Positions 11,430 through 21,651 of a stretch of DNA of 41,616 bases are shown here, in pieces. A model generated the notes under the pieces. It searched no databases, was not told the DNA's origin, and worked only from the letters and a program-made list of their open reading frames with translations. The first letter of the stretch is position 1; the number at the start of each line of letters is the position of its first letter. Source of the stretch: Intestinibacillus massiliensis (lineage in GTDB: Bacteria > Bacillota > Clostridia > Oscillospirales > Butyricicoccaceae); the NCBI RefSeq assembly GCF_900155735.1, contig NZ_LT707059.1, forward strand, positions 284,222-325,837, given 5' to 3'. The position numbers and the translations under genes were made by a program.

Positions 11430-11718
11430 ATACATCAGAAATGCAGTGACCGGGAAAAGTAGCGTCCGGAATCTTTTAGAGAGCTGTCGGCAGGTGCAAG
11501 GCGGCAGAGGATGGAAAGTGCGAAAGTCTCCCCGAGAGCAGCCGGCTGAAGGGCAGTATGCCTGTGTAGGCTGGGACGGCTGGCCGCCGTTAGAGGGCCG
11601 CGCGTTCGATCCCGGGTCGGATGCGGCTGAGTGGCCGTGCAAACGGCAATGAGAGTGGTACCGCAGAGAACTTTTTTAAGTCTTTGTCTCTTGGAAACAG
11701 GAGATAAAGGCTTTTTTT
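11430..11718 (+). ncRNA. T-box leader, valine (GUC) specifier
   Basis: A tRNA-sensing antitermination leader. Stem I is recognisable from AAAGTAGCG (5' side of the specifier loop), the distal AGAGAG and GGTGCAAG elements, and GCGAAAGTCTCCCC on the 3' side. Aligned with the Bacillus glyQS leader, where one A separates GAA from the GGC specifier, the specifier here is GTC at 11526-11528 (valine). The T-box core TGAGAGTGGTACCGC is at 11650-11664. Its TGGT bulge (11656-11659) would pair with an ACCA tRNA end, fitting the A discriminator of tRNA-Val. Uncharged tRNA-Val should favour the antiterminator and switch on ilvB-ilvD. Confidence 0.93.
11679..11718 (+). terminator. T-box regulated terminator
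   Basis: A stem of about 15 pairs (11679-11693 with 11698-11712, with a few G-U pairs), a GAAA loop (11694-11697) and a T run to 11718. It competes with the antiterminator that contains the T-box core. Confidence 0.88.
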
Positions 11719-11756
11719 ATTGTCCGGCTGGCGGACAGATGAGGAGGGGTGTGAAA

Positions 11757-13421
11757 ATGCAGCTTAACGGTTCCGAAATTTTGGTCGAAGTGTTGGTTGA
11801 GCAGGGCGTGGACACGATTTTTGGTTATCCAGGCGGCGCGGTGCTGAATATTTACGACGCGTTGTACAAGAACAGCGACCGTATCCACCATATTATTACC
11901 GCGCACGAGCAGGGCGCGTCCCATGCAGCGGACGGCTATGCGCGCGCGACCGGCAAAACCGGCGTGTGCCTTGCGACGAGCGGCCCGGGCGCGACCAACC
12001 TTGTGACGGGCATTGCAACGGCCTACATGGATTCCGTGCCCATGGTGGCGATTACCGGTAACGTCGGCACGTCGCTGATTGGCAAGGACAGCTTCCAGGA
12101 AGTCTATATCGCAGGCATTACGATGCCGATTACCAAGCATAACTTCGTCGTACGCGACGTAACCGAGCTGGCCGACGTGCTGCGCGACGCGTTCCGGATC
12201 GCGAATACCGGCCGCCCGGGACCGGTCCTGGTCGACATCCCGAAGGACGTGACGGCAGCGGTCTGTGAATTCCATAACAAACCCGTTGCGGATACCAGCG
12301 AGCGCTATGACCTGAAGGAAGACGACTTGCGGGCGATTGCCGAGCTGATCAACCAGGCGGAGCGCCCGGTCATCTATTACGGCGGCGGCGTGACCATTGC
12401 GGATGCCGGGGACGACATGCTGGCGTTCATGCGCCGCGCGCAGATACCCGCGACCGGTACGATGATGGCCATCGGCGCGCTGCCGTCGGATGAGCCGCTG
12501 AACCTCGGCCTGGTCGGTATGCACGGCTGGGTATCCTCGGGGCGCGCGGTCGACGAGGCGGACGTCCTGATTACCATCGGCGCGCGTTTCTCCGACCGTG
12601 TGGCGACGAACCCGAGCAGGTTTGCAACCCGCGCGCGCATCATCCACGTGGATATCGACGCCGCGGAAATCAATAAGAATATCAATATCGATTATCCGGT
12701 CGTTTCGGATGCAAAAACCTTCCTGCAGGCCGTGATGCCGTACATCAAGGAAAACCGCCACCCGGAATGGATCGCAAAAATCGGGGATTGGCGCGCACGG
12801 CTCGATTACCGTCCCAAGGACAGCGAGACCGAGCTTAAGCCGCACCGCATCATGGATATCCTGGTCAAGGCGACCGACGACGATACGATTATGGTCACCG
12901 ACGTCGGCCAGCACCAGATGTGGGCGATGCAATACTGCAAGCGCAACCACCCGCACCAGTTCATTTCCTCGGGCGGCCTGGGTACGATGGGCTTCGGCTA
13001 CGGCGCGGCGATCGGCGCGCAGTTTGCCTGCCCGGATAAGCGCGTGATCCATATTACGGGCGACGGCAGCTTCCATATGAACCTGAACGAGGTGTCGACG
13101 GGCGTCAAGTACGACCTGCCGATCATCACGGTCATTATGAATAACTCCGTGCTCGGCATGGTGCGCCAGTGGCAGACCATGTTCTACGAAAAGCGCTATT
13201 CGTCCACGACGATCGAGCGCCAGACCGATTACGTCAAACTGGCAGAAGCGTTCGGCGGCCACGGCTTCCGCTGCACGACCCCCGCGGAATTCGAGGCGGC
13301 GATGCAGCAGGCGCTTAAAATGCACGGCCCCGTACTGATCGACTGCGTCATCGACCGCGACGAGCGCGTCCTGCCGATGATCGCGGCCGGCGCGACCATC
13401 GACGATGTCATTACGAATTAA
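11757..13421 (+). CDS. ilvB: Acetolactate synthase, large (catalytic) subunit
   Basis: A TPP- and FAD-dependent enzyme that condenses pyruvate with pyruvate or 2-oxobutyrate in the first common step of valine/leucine/isoleucine synthesis. The 554-aa product has the TPP-activating Glu51 in TAHEQGASHAADGYAR, a central FAD-type domain, and the TPP-binding motif beginning GDGSFHMN (Gly435-Asp436) and ending in NNS. I chose ATG 11757, nine bases after AGGAGG, which gives the usual QLNGSEILVE start. The frame is open upstream into the T-box, but no ribosome site fits there. It is the first gene of the T-box-controlled operon. Confidence 0.96.
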   Translation: MQLNGSEILVEVLVEQGVDTIFGYPGGAVLNIYDALYKNSDRIHHIITAHEQGASHAADGYARATGKTGVCLATSGPGATNLVTGIATAYMDSVPMVAITGNVGTSLIGKDSFQEVYIAGITMPITKHNFVVRDVTELADVLRDAFRIANTGRPGPVLVDIPKDVTAAVCEFHNKPVADTSERYDLKEDDLRAIAELINQAERPVIYYGGGVTIADAGDDMLAFMRRAQIPATGTMMAIGALPSDEPLNLGLVGMHGWVSSGRAVDEADVLITIGARFSDRVATNPSRFATRARIIHVDIDAAEINKNINIDYPVVSDAKTFLQAVMPYIKENRHPEWIAKIGDWRARLDYRPKDSETELKPHRIMDILVKATDDDTIMVTDVGQHQMWAMQYCKRNHPHQFISSGGLGTMGFGYGAAIGAQFACPDKRVIHITGDGSFHMNLNEVSTGVKYDLPIITVIMNNSVLGMVRQWQTMFYEKRYSSTTIERQTDYVKLAEAFGGHGFRCTTPAEFEAAMQQALKMHGPVLIDCVIDRDERVLPMIAAGATIDDVITN

Positions 13422-13435
13422 AGGAGGGACGTCCA

Positions 13436-13912
13436 GTGGAAAAATATATCCTGTCTGTCGTAGTACAGAATAATGCGGGCGTTCTGGCCCGTGTATCCAG
13501 CTTGTTCGGCCGCCGCGGCTACAACATCGATTCGCTGACGGTTTCCGCAACCACCGACCCCAGGGTTTCGCGTATTACCATCGTCGTCACCGGCGACGAC
13601 GCGATCCTCGAGCAGATCATCAAGCAGGTTTCCAAGCTGGAGGAAACGATCGTTGTCAGGCATCTGGTGGAGCAGGAAGCATACTGCCGCGAGCTGGTGT
13701 TTGTAAAGCTCCAGGCGGAGGACGCCACGGTGCGCGACAGCGCCCGCGAGGTGGCGCAGATTTACGGCGCAAACGTCGTGCTGACCGAGCCTGACCACAT
13801 CGTCCTGGAACTGACCGAGACGCCCAGCCGTATCGACGCGTTCCTGTCGGTCATCGCGAACTTCAAGGTCGTCGAGACCTGCCGTTCCGGCGTGACCGCG
13901 ATGGTGCGGTAA
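13436..13912 (+). CDS. ilvN: Acetolactate synthase, small (regulatory) subunit
   Basis: A 158-aa regulatory subunit that activates the IlvB catalytic subunit and confers feedback inhibition, usually by valine. An ACT domain fills the first 75 residues (VQNNAGVLARVSSLFGRRGYNI is characteristic, with the Asn and Gly that contact the ligand). A second ACT-like C-terminal domain follows (VFVKLQAE onward). Length fits the IlvH/long IlvN class. GTG start at 13436 behind AAAGGAGGG, 14 bases after ilvB. Confidence 0.95.
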   Translation: MEKYILSVVVQNNAGVLARVSSLFGRRGYNIDSLTVSATTDPRVSRITIVVTGDDAILEQIIKQVSKLEETIVVRHLVEQEAYCRELVFVKLQAEDATVRDSAREVAQIYGANVVLTEPDHIVLELTETPSRIDAFLSVIANFKVVETCRSGVTAMVR

Positions 13913-14971
<1,059 letters not shown>

Positions 14972-15000
14972 GCTTACATAGACGCGAGGATAAAGCAGAT

Positions 15001-15198
15001 ATGGCTGGTTGCTCAAATACCCGTCCCTGCCCCTGCACGGCGGATTGCCCGCGGCACGGCAAGTGCTGCGAGTGCGTCGCGCACCACCGCGACCATGAGG
15101 GCGGCATTCCCGGATGCTTTTTCTCCACAGAGGGGGAAGCGGCCTGGGATCGCAGCCTGGAGATGCTCTGCAAGGACAGAGGGCTGGAACTGAAATAA
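15001..15198 (+). CDS. Small cysteine-rich DUF6485-like protein
   Basis: A 65-aa soluble protein with nine cysteines, eight in the first 39 residues (Cys4, 10, 12, 16, 22, 23, 25, 39), plus His19, His28, His29 and His32, and ending in an acidic helix. This matches small clostridial proteins of the DUF6485 type with a CxC...C...CCxC pattern; metal (zinc) binding is likely but unproven. I chose ATG 15001 because the cysteine pattern begins there; the ribosome site (GAGGATA) is modest. It is inserted between ilvC and ilvD, and a GC-rich hairpin follows. Whether it has a role in branched-chain amino acid synthesis is unknown. Confidence 0.8.
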   Translation: MAGCSNTRPCPCTADCPRHGKCCECVAHHRDHEGGIPGCFFSTEGEAAWDRSLEMLCKDRGLELK

Positions 15199-15208
15199 AA
15201 TTTCCGGA

Positions 15209-15234
15209 CGAGGGCGGGCTGATGCCCGCCCTCG
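15209..15234 (+). promoter_or_regulatory. Intercistronic hairpin before ilvD
   Basis: An 11-bp perfect GC-rich stem (15209-15219 with 15224-15234) with a TGAT loop, just before the ilvD ribosome site. It has no T run, so it is more likely a processing, stability or attenuation element than a full terminator. Confidence 0.6.
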
Positions 15235-15257
15235 CTTGCTATCAAGGAGGGATCCCC

Positions 15258-16922
15258 ATGGAACTGAGAAGCCATAATATTACGGCAGGCCCGGAGCGCA
15301 TGCCGAACCGCTCGTTGCTGCGTGCATGCGGCCTGACCGAGGAGGAAATGAACCGCCCGATCATCGGCGTGGTTTCCGCGTACAGCGAGATCATCCCGGG
15401 GCACATCAACCTGGACAAAATCGCGAACGCGGCCAAGGCGGGCGTCAGCATGGCGGGCGGCACCCCTGTCGTCGTCCCGGCCATCGGCGTATGCGACGGC
15501 ATTGCGATGGGCCATATCGGTATGAAGTATTCCCTGCCGTCCCGCGAGCTGATCGCGGACAGCGTGGAGACGCTGGCGCAGGCGCACCAGCTTGACGGCC
15601 TTGTGCTCATCCCGAACTGCGACAAGATCGTACCCGGCATGCTGATGGCCGCGGCGCGCCTCAACATCCCGGCAATCGTGGTTTCCGGCGGCCCGATGCT
15701 GGCCGGCCACTATGACGGCGAGGAGATTTCGCTTTCCAAGACCTTTGAAACGGTTGGCGCGTACAAGGCCGGCCTGATTGATGACCAGAAGCTGATGGAA
15801 TGCGAGTGCGGTTCCTGCCCGGGCTGCGGCTCCTGCTCCGGCATGTATACCGCGAACTCCATGAACTGCCTGTCCGAGGCGATCGGCATGGCGCTGCCCG
15901 GCAACGGCACGACCCCGGCCGTGCACGCCGCGCGCATCCATCTGGCCAAGCATGCGGGCATGAAAGTGATGGAACTGGTGGAAAAGGGCATCCGCCCGCT
16001 CGATATCCTGACCCCCGCGGCGTTCCGCAACGCGCTGACCTGTGAAATGGCAATCGGCTGCTCCACCAACTCGGTGCTGCACCTGCTTGCGCTGGCGCAT
16101 GAGGCGCATGTCGACCTCAGCCTCGAGACGCTGAACGAGCTTTCCGCCAAGGTGCCGAATATCTGCCACCTCGCGCCGGCAGGCCCGCACCATATCGAGG
16201 AGCTTTATATGGCCGGCGGCGTGCCTGCCATCATGAAGGAGCTGACCAAGAGGGGCTTGCTCGACCTGTCCCTGCCGACGGTCACTGGCAAGACGGTCGG
16301 CGAAAACCTCGAGGGCGTCGTGAACCGGAACCCCGAGGTCGTCCGTCCGCTCGAAACCCCGTATTCCGAGACCGGCGGCATCGCCGTGCTGTGGGGCAAC
16401 ATTGCGAAGAACGGCTGCGTCGTCAAGCGCAGCGCCGTCGCGCCTGAAATGATGGTGCATGAGGGGCCGGCGCGCGTATTCGACTCTGAAGACGACGCAA
16501 TCGAGGCGATTTACGGCGGCAAGATCAACAAGGGCGATGTTGTCGTCATCCGTTACGAAGGCCCCAAAGGCGGCCCCGGCATGCGCGAGATGCTGAACCC
16601 GACTTCTGCGCTGGCTGGTATGCAGCTGGATAAGGACTGTGCGCTGATCACGGACGGCAGGTTCAGCGGCGCGTCCCGCGGCGCGTCGATCGGCCATGTG
16701 TCGCCCGAGGCGGCGGCCGGCGGCGAGATCGCGCTTGTGCAGGAAGGCGATATCATCTCCATTGATATCCCGGCGAGCCGGGTAAACGTCAAGGTTCCCG
16801 ATGCGGAACTGAAGTCGCGCCGGGCGAAGTTCACGCTGCGCGAGCCGAACGTCAAGTCCGGCTGGCTGGCGCGCTACGCGCGCCAGGTCACCTCGGCCGA
16901 CAAGGGCGCGGTACTGGAATAA
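15258..16922 (+). CDS. ilvD: Dihydroxy-acid dehydratase
   Basis: A 554-aa iron-sulfur enzyme that dehydrates 2,3-dihydroxy acids to 2-oxo acids, the third step of valine/isoleucine synthesis. Likely cluster ligands are Cys121 in PNCDKI and Cys193 in [10 protein letters not shown], with further cysteines in the [10 protein letters not shown] region. The catalytic C-terminal [14 protein letters not shown] is intact. ATG 15258 sits behind AAGGAGGG and gives the standard start. It is the last gene of the operon; a stem-loop follows. Confidence 0.97.
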   Translation: MELRSHNITAGPERMPNRSLLRACGLTEEEMNRPIIGVVSAYSEIIPGHINLDKIANAAKAGVSMAGGTPVVVPAIGVCDGIAMGHIGMKYSLPSRELIADSVETLAQAHQLDGLVLIPNCDKIVPGMLMAAARLNIPAIVVSGGPMLAGHYDGEEISLSKTFETVGAYKAGLIDDQKLMECECGSCPGCGSCSGMYTANSMNCLSEAIGMALPGNGTTPAVHAARIHLAKHAGMKVMELVEKGIRPLDILTPAAFRNALTCEMAIGCSTNSVLHLLALAHEAHVDLSLETLNELSAKVPNICHLAPAGPHHIEELYMAGGVPAIMKELTKRGLLDLSLPTVTGKTVGENLEGVVNRNPEVVRPLETPYSETGGIAVLWGNIAKNGCVVKRSAVAPEMMVHEGPARVFDSEDDAIEAIYGGKINKGDVVVIRYEGPKGGPGMREMLNPTSALAGMQLDKDCALITDGRFSGASRGASIGHVSPEAAAGGEIALVQEGDIISIDIPASRVNVKVPDAELKSRRAKFTLREPNVKSGWLARYARQVTSADKGAVLE

Positions 16923-16931
16923 GGTGCGATG

Positions 16932-16968
16932 GGGCTGGGACGGACGCGTCCCGGCCCCTTGCTTTTCC
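16932..16968 (+). terminator. Terminator after ilvD
   Basis: An 11-bp stem (16932-16942 with 16949-16959, one G-U pair) with loop GGACGC, followed by an interrupted T-rich stretch (TTGCTTTT). Moderate strength. Confidence 0.7.
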
Positions 16969-16979
16969 CTTTGGAAACC

Positions 16980-17008
16980 TTGTATCCCGGCGTAAAAACT
17001 GGTATACT
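16980..17008 (+). promoter_or_regulatory. Promoter of pyrE
   Basis: TTGTAT (16980-16985), 17-base spacer, TATACT (17003-17008). It gives pyrE its own transcript after the ilv terminator. Confidence 0.65.
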
Positions 17009-17036
17009 GAAAGCACTACACGAAAAAGGGTGATAG

Positions 17037-17702
17037 ATGATGCTTTCTACCGCAAAAAAAGAATTTATTGAATTTATGATGTCGGCCGACGTGCTCCGTT
17101 TCGGCAGTTTCGTCACCAAGTCCGGACGCAGCACCCCGTATTTTGTCAATACCGGCAACTATAAGACCGGGCTGCAAAACTCCCGCCTCGGCGAGTTTTA
17201 CGCGGCGCTGGTCAAGGAAACCGTTGGCGACGGGTTTGACGCGATGTTCGGCCCCGCATACAAGGGCATCCCGCTGGCAACCTCTGTTTCCGGCGCGCTG
17301 GCGCGCAATTACGGCATTGACAAGCCGTTTTTCTTTAACCGCAAGGAGGCCAAGGACCATGGCGAGGGCGGCAGCATCGTGGGCTATAAGCCGGTGGACG
17401 GCGACCGCATTATTATCATTGAGGACGTCATCACGGCAGGCACGGCTATCCGCGAGACCATGCCGGTGCTGCAAGGCTGCGCCGACGTGAAGGTGACCGA
17501 TATGTTTATCTCCGTCAACCGCTGCGAGGTCGGTACCACCCCGGGCAAGACCGCGGTGATGGAGGTCGGCGAGGAGTTCGGCATCCGGGTACACGCGCTG
17601 GTGACGGTGCAGGATATCTACGAGTACCTGAAAGGGCAGGGCACCTATGGCGAGGTGCTCGGCGCAATGGAAGCGTATATGGAGACCTACTGCGTCTTTT
17701 AA
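17037..17702 (+). CDS. pyrE: Orotate phosphoribosyltransferase
   Basis: A 221-aa type I phosphoribosyltransferase that makes OMP from orotate and PRPP in pyrimidine synthesis. The PRPP-binding motif IIIIEDVITAGTAIRE is at about residues 125-140. Upstream are the flexible-loop lysine segment NRKEAKDHGEGG and the orotate loop GRSTPYFVNTG. Start is ATG 17037, or 17040; both follow AAAGGGTG, and the second has slightly better spacing. It stands alone, without other pyr genes, between its own promoter and a bidirectional terminator. Confidence 0.95.
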   Translation: MMLSTAKKEFIEFMMSADVLRFGSFVTKSGRSTPYFVNTGNYKTGLQNSRLGEFYAALVKETVGDGFDAMFGPAYKGIPLATSVSGALARNYGIDKPFFFNRKEAKDHGEGGSIVGYKPVDGDRIIIIEDVITAGTAIRETMPVLQGCADVKVTDMFISVNRCEVGTTPGKTAVMEVGEEFGIRVHALVTVQDIYEYLKGQGTYGEVLGAMEAYMETYCVF

Positions 17703-17708
17703 GCAGGA

Positions 17709-17741
17709 AAGCCCCTGCCGGGAACCCGGCAGGGGCTTTTG
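17709..17741. terminator. Bidirectional terminator, pyrE / symporter
   Basis: A 12-bp GC-rich stem (17711-17722 with 17725-17736) flanked by AAA and TTTT. It ends pyrE on the plus strand and can serve the converging symporter gene. Confidence 0.9.
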
Positions 17742-17765
17742 CATGACCGCAGTAAACTGGGATTG

Positions 17766-19037
17766 TCAGTCGCGCTGGAAGGTTTCCTTGTCGCAGGCAT
17801 CGTTCTGGCACGCGACGATGGTCGTACACACCGCGTCCCCCGTAATATTGACGGCCGTGCGCGTCATGTCGAGGATGCGGTCGATACCCATGATGAAGCC
17901 GATGCCCTCAATCGGCAGGCCAACGGAGGCCAGCACCATGGACAGCGTGACCAGGCCGACCGACGGCACGCCCGCGGTGCCGATCGACGCGAGCGTCGCC
18001 GTGGCGATGACGGTCACGTAGTCCATCGGGGTCAGCAGGATGCCGTACGCCTGCGCGATGAACACGACCGCGACGCCCTGCATGATCGAGGTGCCGTCCA
18101 TGTTGATCGTCGCGCCGAGCGGGATGGTGAAGGACGAAATACGGCGCGAAACGCCCATCTTGCGTTCCAGCGTGTCGATGGACAGCGGGATCGTCGCGTT
18201 TGAGGTCGCGGTGGAAAAAGCAAACCCCATGACCGGCAGGAACTTTTTGATAAACTTGACCGGGCTGAGGCCGGTGAAGAGCTTGAGCAGCGCCTGATAG
18301 GAAATGAAGCACTGGATCAGCAGCGCCAGCAGCACGGCGGCCATATACTTGAGCAGCGGCCGGAAAGCGTCGAACCCCATGCCGGAAAAAGTCTTGGCGA
18401 TCAGGCAGAAAACGCCGACCGGCGCGAGGGACATGACCATCATCGTCATTTCCATCATGATGTCGTTGCCCTGCTGGAAAAAGTTGTGGATCAGCTGCGT
18501 CTTCTCCTGGAGCTTGGCCAGGATAATGCCGACAATGATCGCAAAGACGATGATTTGCAGCATATTGCCGCTTGCGAGCGCGCTGAAGGGGTTTTTGGGG
18601 ATGATGTCCAGCAAGGTTTCGGACATGGGCTGCTGCTGGGCAATGGCGGTCTCCGTGGTTTCAAGAGCCGTAAGGTCCATGCCGACGCCGGGGTTGATCA
18701 GCTTTGCAATGCCGAGCGCCACGCAGATGGCCAGCGCCGTCGTAAAGATATAGAAGACGACCGTGCGCACGCCGACCTTGCCGAGCGTCTTTGTGTCGCC
18801 GATCGCTGCCGCACCGCAAACCAGCGAGCACAGTACAAGCGGGACGACCAGCATCTGCATCAGCCGCAGAAAACCCTGGCCGACGATATAGAAGACGCCG
18901 TTGATTAAAATATCGTCGATAAAGTAATGATGCGGCGCAAAATAGTGCAGGAGGATACCGGCGACCGCGCCGAGCAGCAGGGAAATAAAGATGCGGGTCG
19001 TGAGGCCGAGCTTCCGTTTCTTCTTGGTTTCGCTCAT
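17766..19037 (-). CDS. Dicarboxylate/amino acid:cation symporter (DAACS/GltP family)
   Basis: A 423-aa transporter that imports glutamate, aspartate or C4-dicarboxylates with Na+ or H+. It has about eight helices plus two re-entrant hairpins. Family motifs are present: STATSNATIPLS (hairpin 1), GATINMDGT (helix 7, substrate and cation site), GTAGVPSVG (hairpin 2) and DRILDMTRTAVNITGD (helix 8; the Asp and Arg here set substrate specificity). Start ATG 19037 lies inside the end of the upstream reductase gene (4-base overlap), with GGAGGTG as ribosome site. The exact substrate cannot be fixed from sequence. Confidence 0.93.
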   Translation of the reverse strand: MSETKKKRKLGLTTRIFISLLLGAVAGILLHYFAPHHYFIDDILINGVFYIVGQGFLRLMQMLVVPLVLCSLVCGAAAIGDTKTLGKVGVRTVVFYIFTTALAICVALGIAKLINPGVGMDLTALETTETAIAQQQPMSETLLDIIPKNPFSALASGNMLQIIVFAIIVGIILAKLQEKTQLIHNFFQQGNDIMMEMTMMVMSLAPVGVFCLIAKTFSGMGFDAFRPLLKYMAAVLLALLIQCFISYQALLKLFTGLSPVKFIKKFLPVMGFAFSTATSNATIPLSIDTLERKMGVSRRISSFTIPLGATINMDGTSIMQGVAVVFIAQAYGILLTPMDYVTVIATATLASIGTAGVPSVGLVTLSMVLASVGLPIEGIGFIMGIDRILDMTRTAVNITGDAVCTTIVACQNDACDKETFQRD

Positions 19038-19906
19038 TTAGCACCTCCATTCCGGGACGGGCGGGCGGACAGGTACCGGGCGAGCGCGTCCCGCCAATCC
19101 GGCATCTTATAGATGCCGGTCATCCGCATCATCATATTGTCCAGCAGGGTGAATTTGGGGCGCAGCGGCGTATCCCCGGCAGATGCGACCGTGCTTTCGA
19201 CCGGGACGTCCGGATAGCCGCCCAGCCGCAGGATCTCGCGCGCAAATTCGCTGCGGCTGCACGCGCCTTCGCAGGAGGCGTGGTACAGGCCGAACTCCTT
19301 GGACTGGATCAGGTAATGGATAAAGCCCGCGAGCGCGTCCGAGCTGGTGGGGGAGCTGATTTCGTCACCGGGGACGGATACGGTTTCGCCGCGCGCCGCG
19401 CGGTCAAGCACATCGTCCACAAAATCATAGGTGCCGCTGCCGTAAATCCACGACGAGCGGACAATGACGTGTTTATCCGTCAGTTCGCGGACAAAGGCTT
19501 CGCCCGCGTATTTGGATTTGCCATAGACCGTGATCGGGTGGGGCGCGTCAAACTCGTTCAGCGGGGCGGACGCGCTGCCGTCAAAAACGTCGTCCGTTGA
19601 AATCTGGATCAGCTTCGCGTCGATCCGGCGTGCGGCGATCGCAAGGTTGCGCGCGCCAAGGGCATTGACCTTATAGGCGTGCTCCGGGTCGCGTTCGCAT
19701 TCGCGTACGTCGGTCAAGCCGGAACAGTTGATAATTACGTTGGGATAATTCATGTCGGCGTAGCGGTTGACCTCGTTGGTTTCGCCGACCGGCACGTCGT
19801 GGTCGCTCGTCAGGATATCATATTCCGTGCGGTCAAACCGGCGGTAAAGCGCCGAGCCCAGGCGGCCGCTTGCCCCGGCGATCCAAATTTTTAGATTTCT
19901 GCTCAT
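19034..19906 (-). CDS. RmlD-like NAD(P)-dependent sugar-nucleotide reductase
   Basis: A 290-aa short-chain dehydrogenase of the extended type, resembling dTDP-4-dehydrorhamnose reductase. The Rossmann loop GASGRLG is at residues 11-17, the catalytic YGKSK at 128-132, and a Ser/Thr-Asp segment (STDDVFDG) lies before it. It is not in a rhamnose cluster: no rmlA, rmlB or rmlC is nearby, so the natural substrate is open. It is translationally coupled to the symporter gene. Confidence 0.85.
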   Translation of the reverse strand: MSRNLKIWIAGASGRLGSALYRRFDRTEYDILTSDHDVPVGETNEVNRYADMNYPNVIINCSGLTDVRECERDPEHAYKVNALGARNLAIAARRIDAKLIQISTDDVFDGSASAPLNEFDAPHPITVYGKSKYAGEAFVRELTDKHVIVRSSWIYGSGTYDFVDDVLDRAARGETVSVPGDEISSPTSSDALAGFIHYLIQSKEFGLYHASCEGACSRSEFAREILRLGGYPDVPVESTVASAGDTPLRPKFTLLDNMMMRMTGIYKMPDWRDALARYLSARPSRNGGAK

Positions 19907-20013
19907 ACATGCACCTCTTTTGTCTGTAAATAATACATTTTAAGTATAACATAGGTTTTATGTGCGGGGAAAGGGGAGTTGCGCATATTTGTGCACACTG
20001 GCGCATCAGCGGC

Positions 20014-20041
20014 TTGACACCTTGGTATACTTTGTGATACT
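20014..20041 (+). promoter_or_regulatory. Promoter of the MATE gene
   Basis: Perfect TTGACA (20014-20019), 16-base spacer, GATACT (20036-20041). Confidence 0.75.
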
Positions 20042-20072
20042 GTTGGGATGAAAATACACGGCGGCCGTCAAA

Positions 20073-21497
20073 ATGGGTGGGAAATATGCGAGCGGCGCGC
20101 CGGATAGGTTGTGGGGTATGGTTCGGGATAAGAGATTTTACAGGACGTTTTTCAAAATGACGTTCTTTTTGTCGGCGCAAAACCTGATTATCCTGTTTGT
20201 CGGGTTGGTCGACAACGTGATGCTGGGCAGCTATTCGGAGGCCGCGCTTTCAGGCGCCGCGCTGGCCAACCAGATCCAGTTCATCCTGCAATGCGTCGCA
20301 CTGGCGATCGGCATGGGCGTGGCGCTCTTTGCCTCGCAGTACTGGGGCAAGCAAAGGGCGCTTGGCCAGTCCGATACCGGTACGGCGGAGATGCAGGCGG
20401 CGCGCGACGCGGGGAACATCGGCATCCTGCTGGCCGCGGCGACGGCGCTGGTGTTCTTCCTGGCCGTCACATTGGTGCCAGGCCCCTGCCTGCGCCTGTT
20501 CACAACGGACGAATCCATTATCGCGGAAGGCTTGCGGTATTTATCTATTATCCGCTTTTCCTACCTGTTTTTTGCACTGTCGAACGTATTTTTTGCCATT
20601 TTGCGCAGTGTGGAAGTCGTACATATCGGCACGGTCAGCTCCATCGTTTCCCTGGCCGTCAACGTGACGCTCAACTATGTTTTGATCTTCGGCCACTGGG
20701 GCGCGCCGCGGATGGGGATCGCCGGCGCGGCGGTCGCGACCTGTATCGCGCGGTTTTGTGAATTCGGCATCGCGCTCGGCTATTTGTGGTTCCGGGACAA
20801 GCGCGTCGCGTTCCTGCATTACCGCTTCCACTTTAACGCGCAGATGCTGCGGGACCTCGCAAAGGCGACCGCGCCGATCATGCTGTCCAACGGTTTGTGG
20901 GGCGTGTCGATGGCGCTGCATACCGGCATCCTGGGGCACCTGGGGCGCGAAGCGATTGCGGCGAGCAGCATCTCCAATTCCATGTTCCAAATGATCAACG
21001 TCTTTGTGGAGGGCTGTGCGTCCGCGACCGCGGTCATCGTGGCGAACGCCGTCGGCGGCGGGCAGCTGCGCGACATTAAAAAGCAGGTGCGTACCATGCA
21101 GGTGCTTTTTGTCCTGCTGGGCGTCGCGGGCGCGCTGATCCTGTTCGCAATGGCAAAACCGATCCTTTTGCTCTATCCGCAGGTAGACCCGCGTTCGCTC
21201 GACCTTGCATGGCAGTTTACGCTGGTGTCCTGTGTCACGTTCATCGGCACAGCCTATCAGGTGCCGTGCAACTGCGGCATCGTGCGCGGGGGAGGCGACA
21301 CGCGGTTTGTGCTGTACATGGATCTCGTGCTGTGCTGGCTGTATGTGGCGCCGGTCGGCCTGCTGGCCGCGTTCGTATGGAAACTGCCCACCGTATGGGT
21401 GTATTTCCTGCTGCGCTCCGACCAGCTCCTGAAGTGCTTCGTGGCGTTTGTGAAAACGAACCGTTACCGCTGGATCCATGTGCTGATCCGGGAATAA
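20073..21497 (+). CDS. MATE family efflux transporter
   Basis: A membrane protein of up to 474 aa with about twelve hydrophobic helices in two similar halves, matching the multidrug and toxic compound extrusion (NorM/DinF) family. It would export organic cations or other small molecules by Na+ or H+ antiport. The first helix region (SAQNLIILFVGLVDNVMLG) is typical of the family, including the VDNVMLG end. The ATG at 20073 gives the longest frame but has no ribosome site. ATG 20118 (MVRDKRFY) gives the more family-like N-terminus and may be the true start. The substrate is unknown. Confidence 0.92.
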   Translation: MGGKYASGAPDRLWGMVRDKRFYRTFFKMTFFLSAQNLIILFVGLVDNVMLGSYSEAALSGAALANQIQFILQCVALAIGMGVALFASQYWGKQRALGQSDTGTAEMQAARDAGNIGILLAAATALVFFLAVTLVPGPCLRLFTTDESIIAEGLRYLSIIRFSYLFFALSNVFFAILRSVEVVHIGTVSSIVSLAVNVTLNYVLIFGHWGAPRMGIAGAAVATCIARFCEFGIALGYLWFRDKRVAFLHYRFHFNAQMLRDLAKATAPIMLSNGLWGVSMALHTGILGHLGREAIAASSISNSMFQMINVFVEGCASATAVIVANAVGGGQLRDIKKQVRTMQVLFVLLGVAGALILFAMAKPILLLYPQVDPRSLDLAWQFTLVSCVTFIGTAYQVPCNCGIVRGGGDTRFVLYMDLVLCWLYVAPVGLLAAFVWKLPTVWVYFLLRSDQLLKCFVAFVKTNRYRWIHVLIRE

Positions 21498-21548
21498 TGG
21501 GCGAAAGGCAGGGGTACAAAAAATTCTAGATTTTTTTGAAAATTATGC

Positions 21549-21577
21549 TTGACTTTTTTGCCGTAGTTGGATATAAT
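21549..21577 (+). promoter_or_regulatory. Promoter of tRNA-Gln
   Basis: TTGACT (21549-21554), 17-base spacer, perfect TATAAT (21572-21577), about 75 bases before the tRNA. Confidence 0.88.
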
Positions 21578-21651
21578 AATTCTTGTCAGCAGCGAGGACA
21601 ACCGCTAAAGACGGGAAAAAGTTCTGAAAAAGCTGCAAAAAGTCAAGATAA

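Noticed and set aside
11446-11652. 68-aa plus-strand frame upstream of ilvB
   Set aside because: It lies wholly in the T-box leader; the specifier loop and T-box core explain the sequence.
11676-13550. 624-aa minus-strand frame opposite ilvB
   Set aside because: A shadow of the strongly biased codons of ilvB; low-complexity Arg/His/Asp-rich product.
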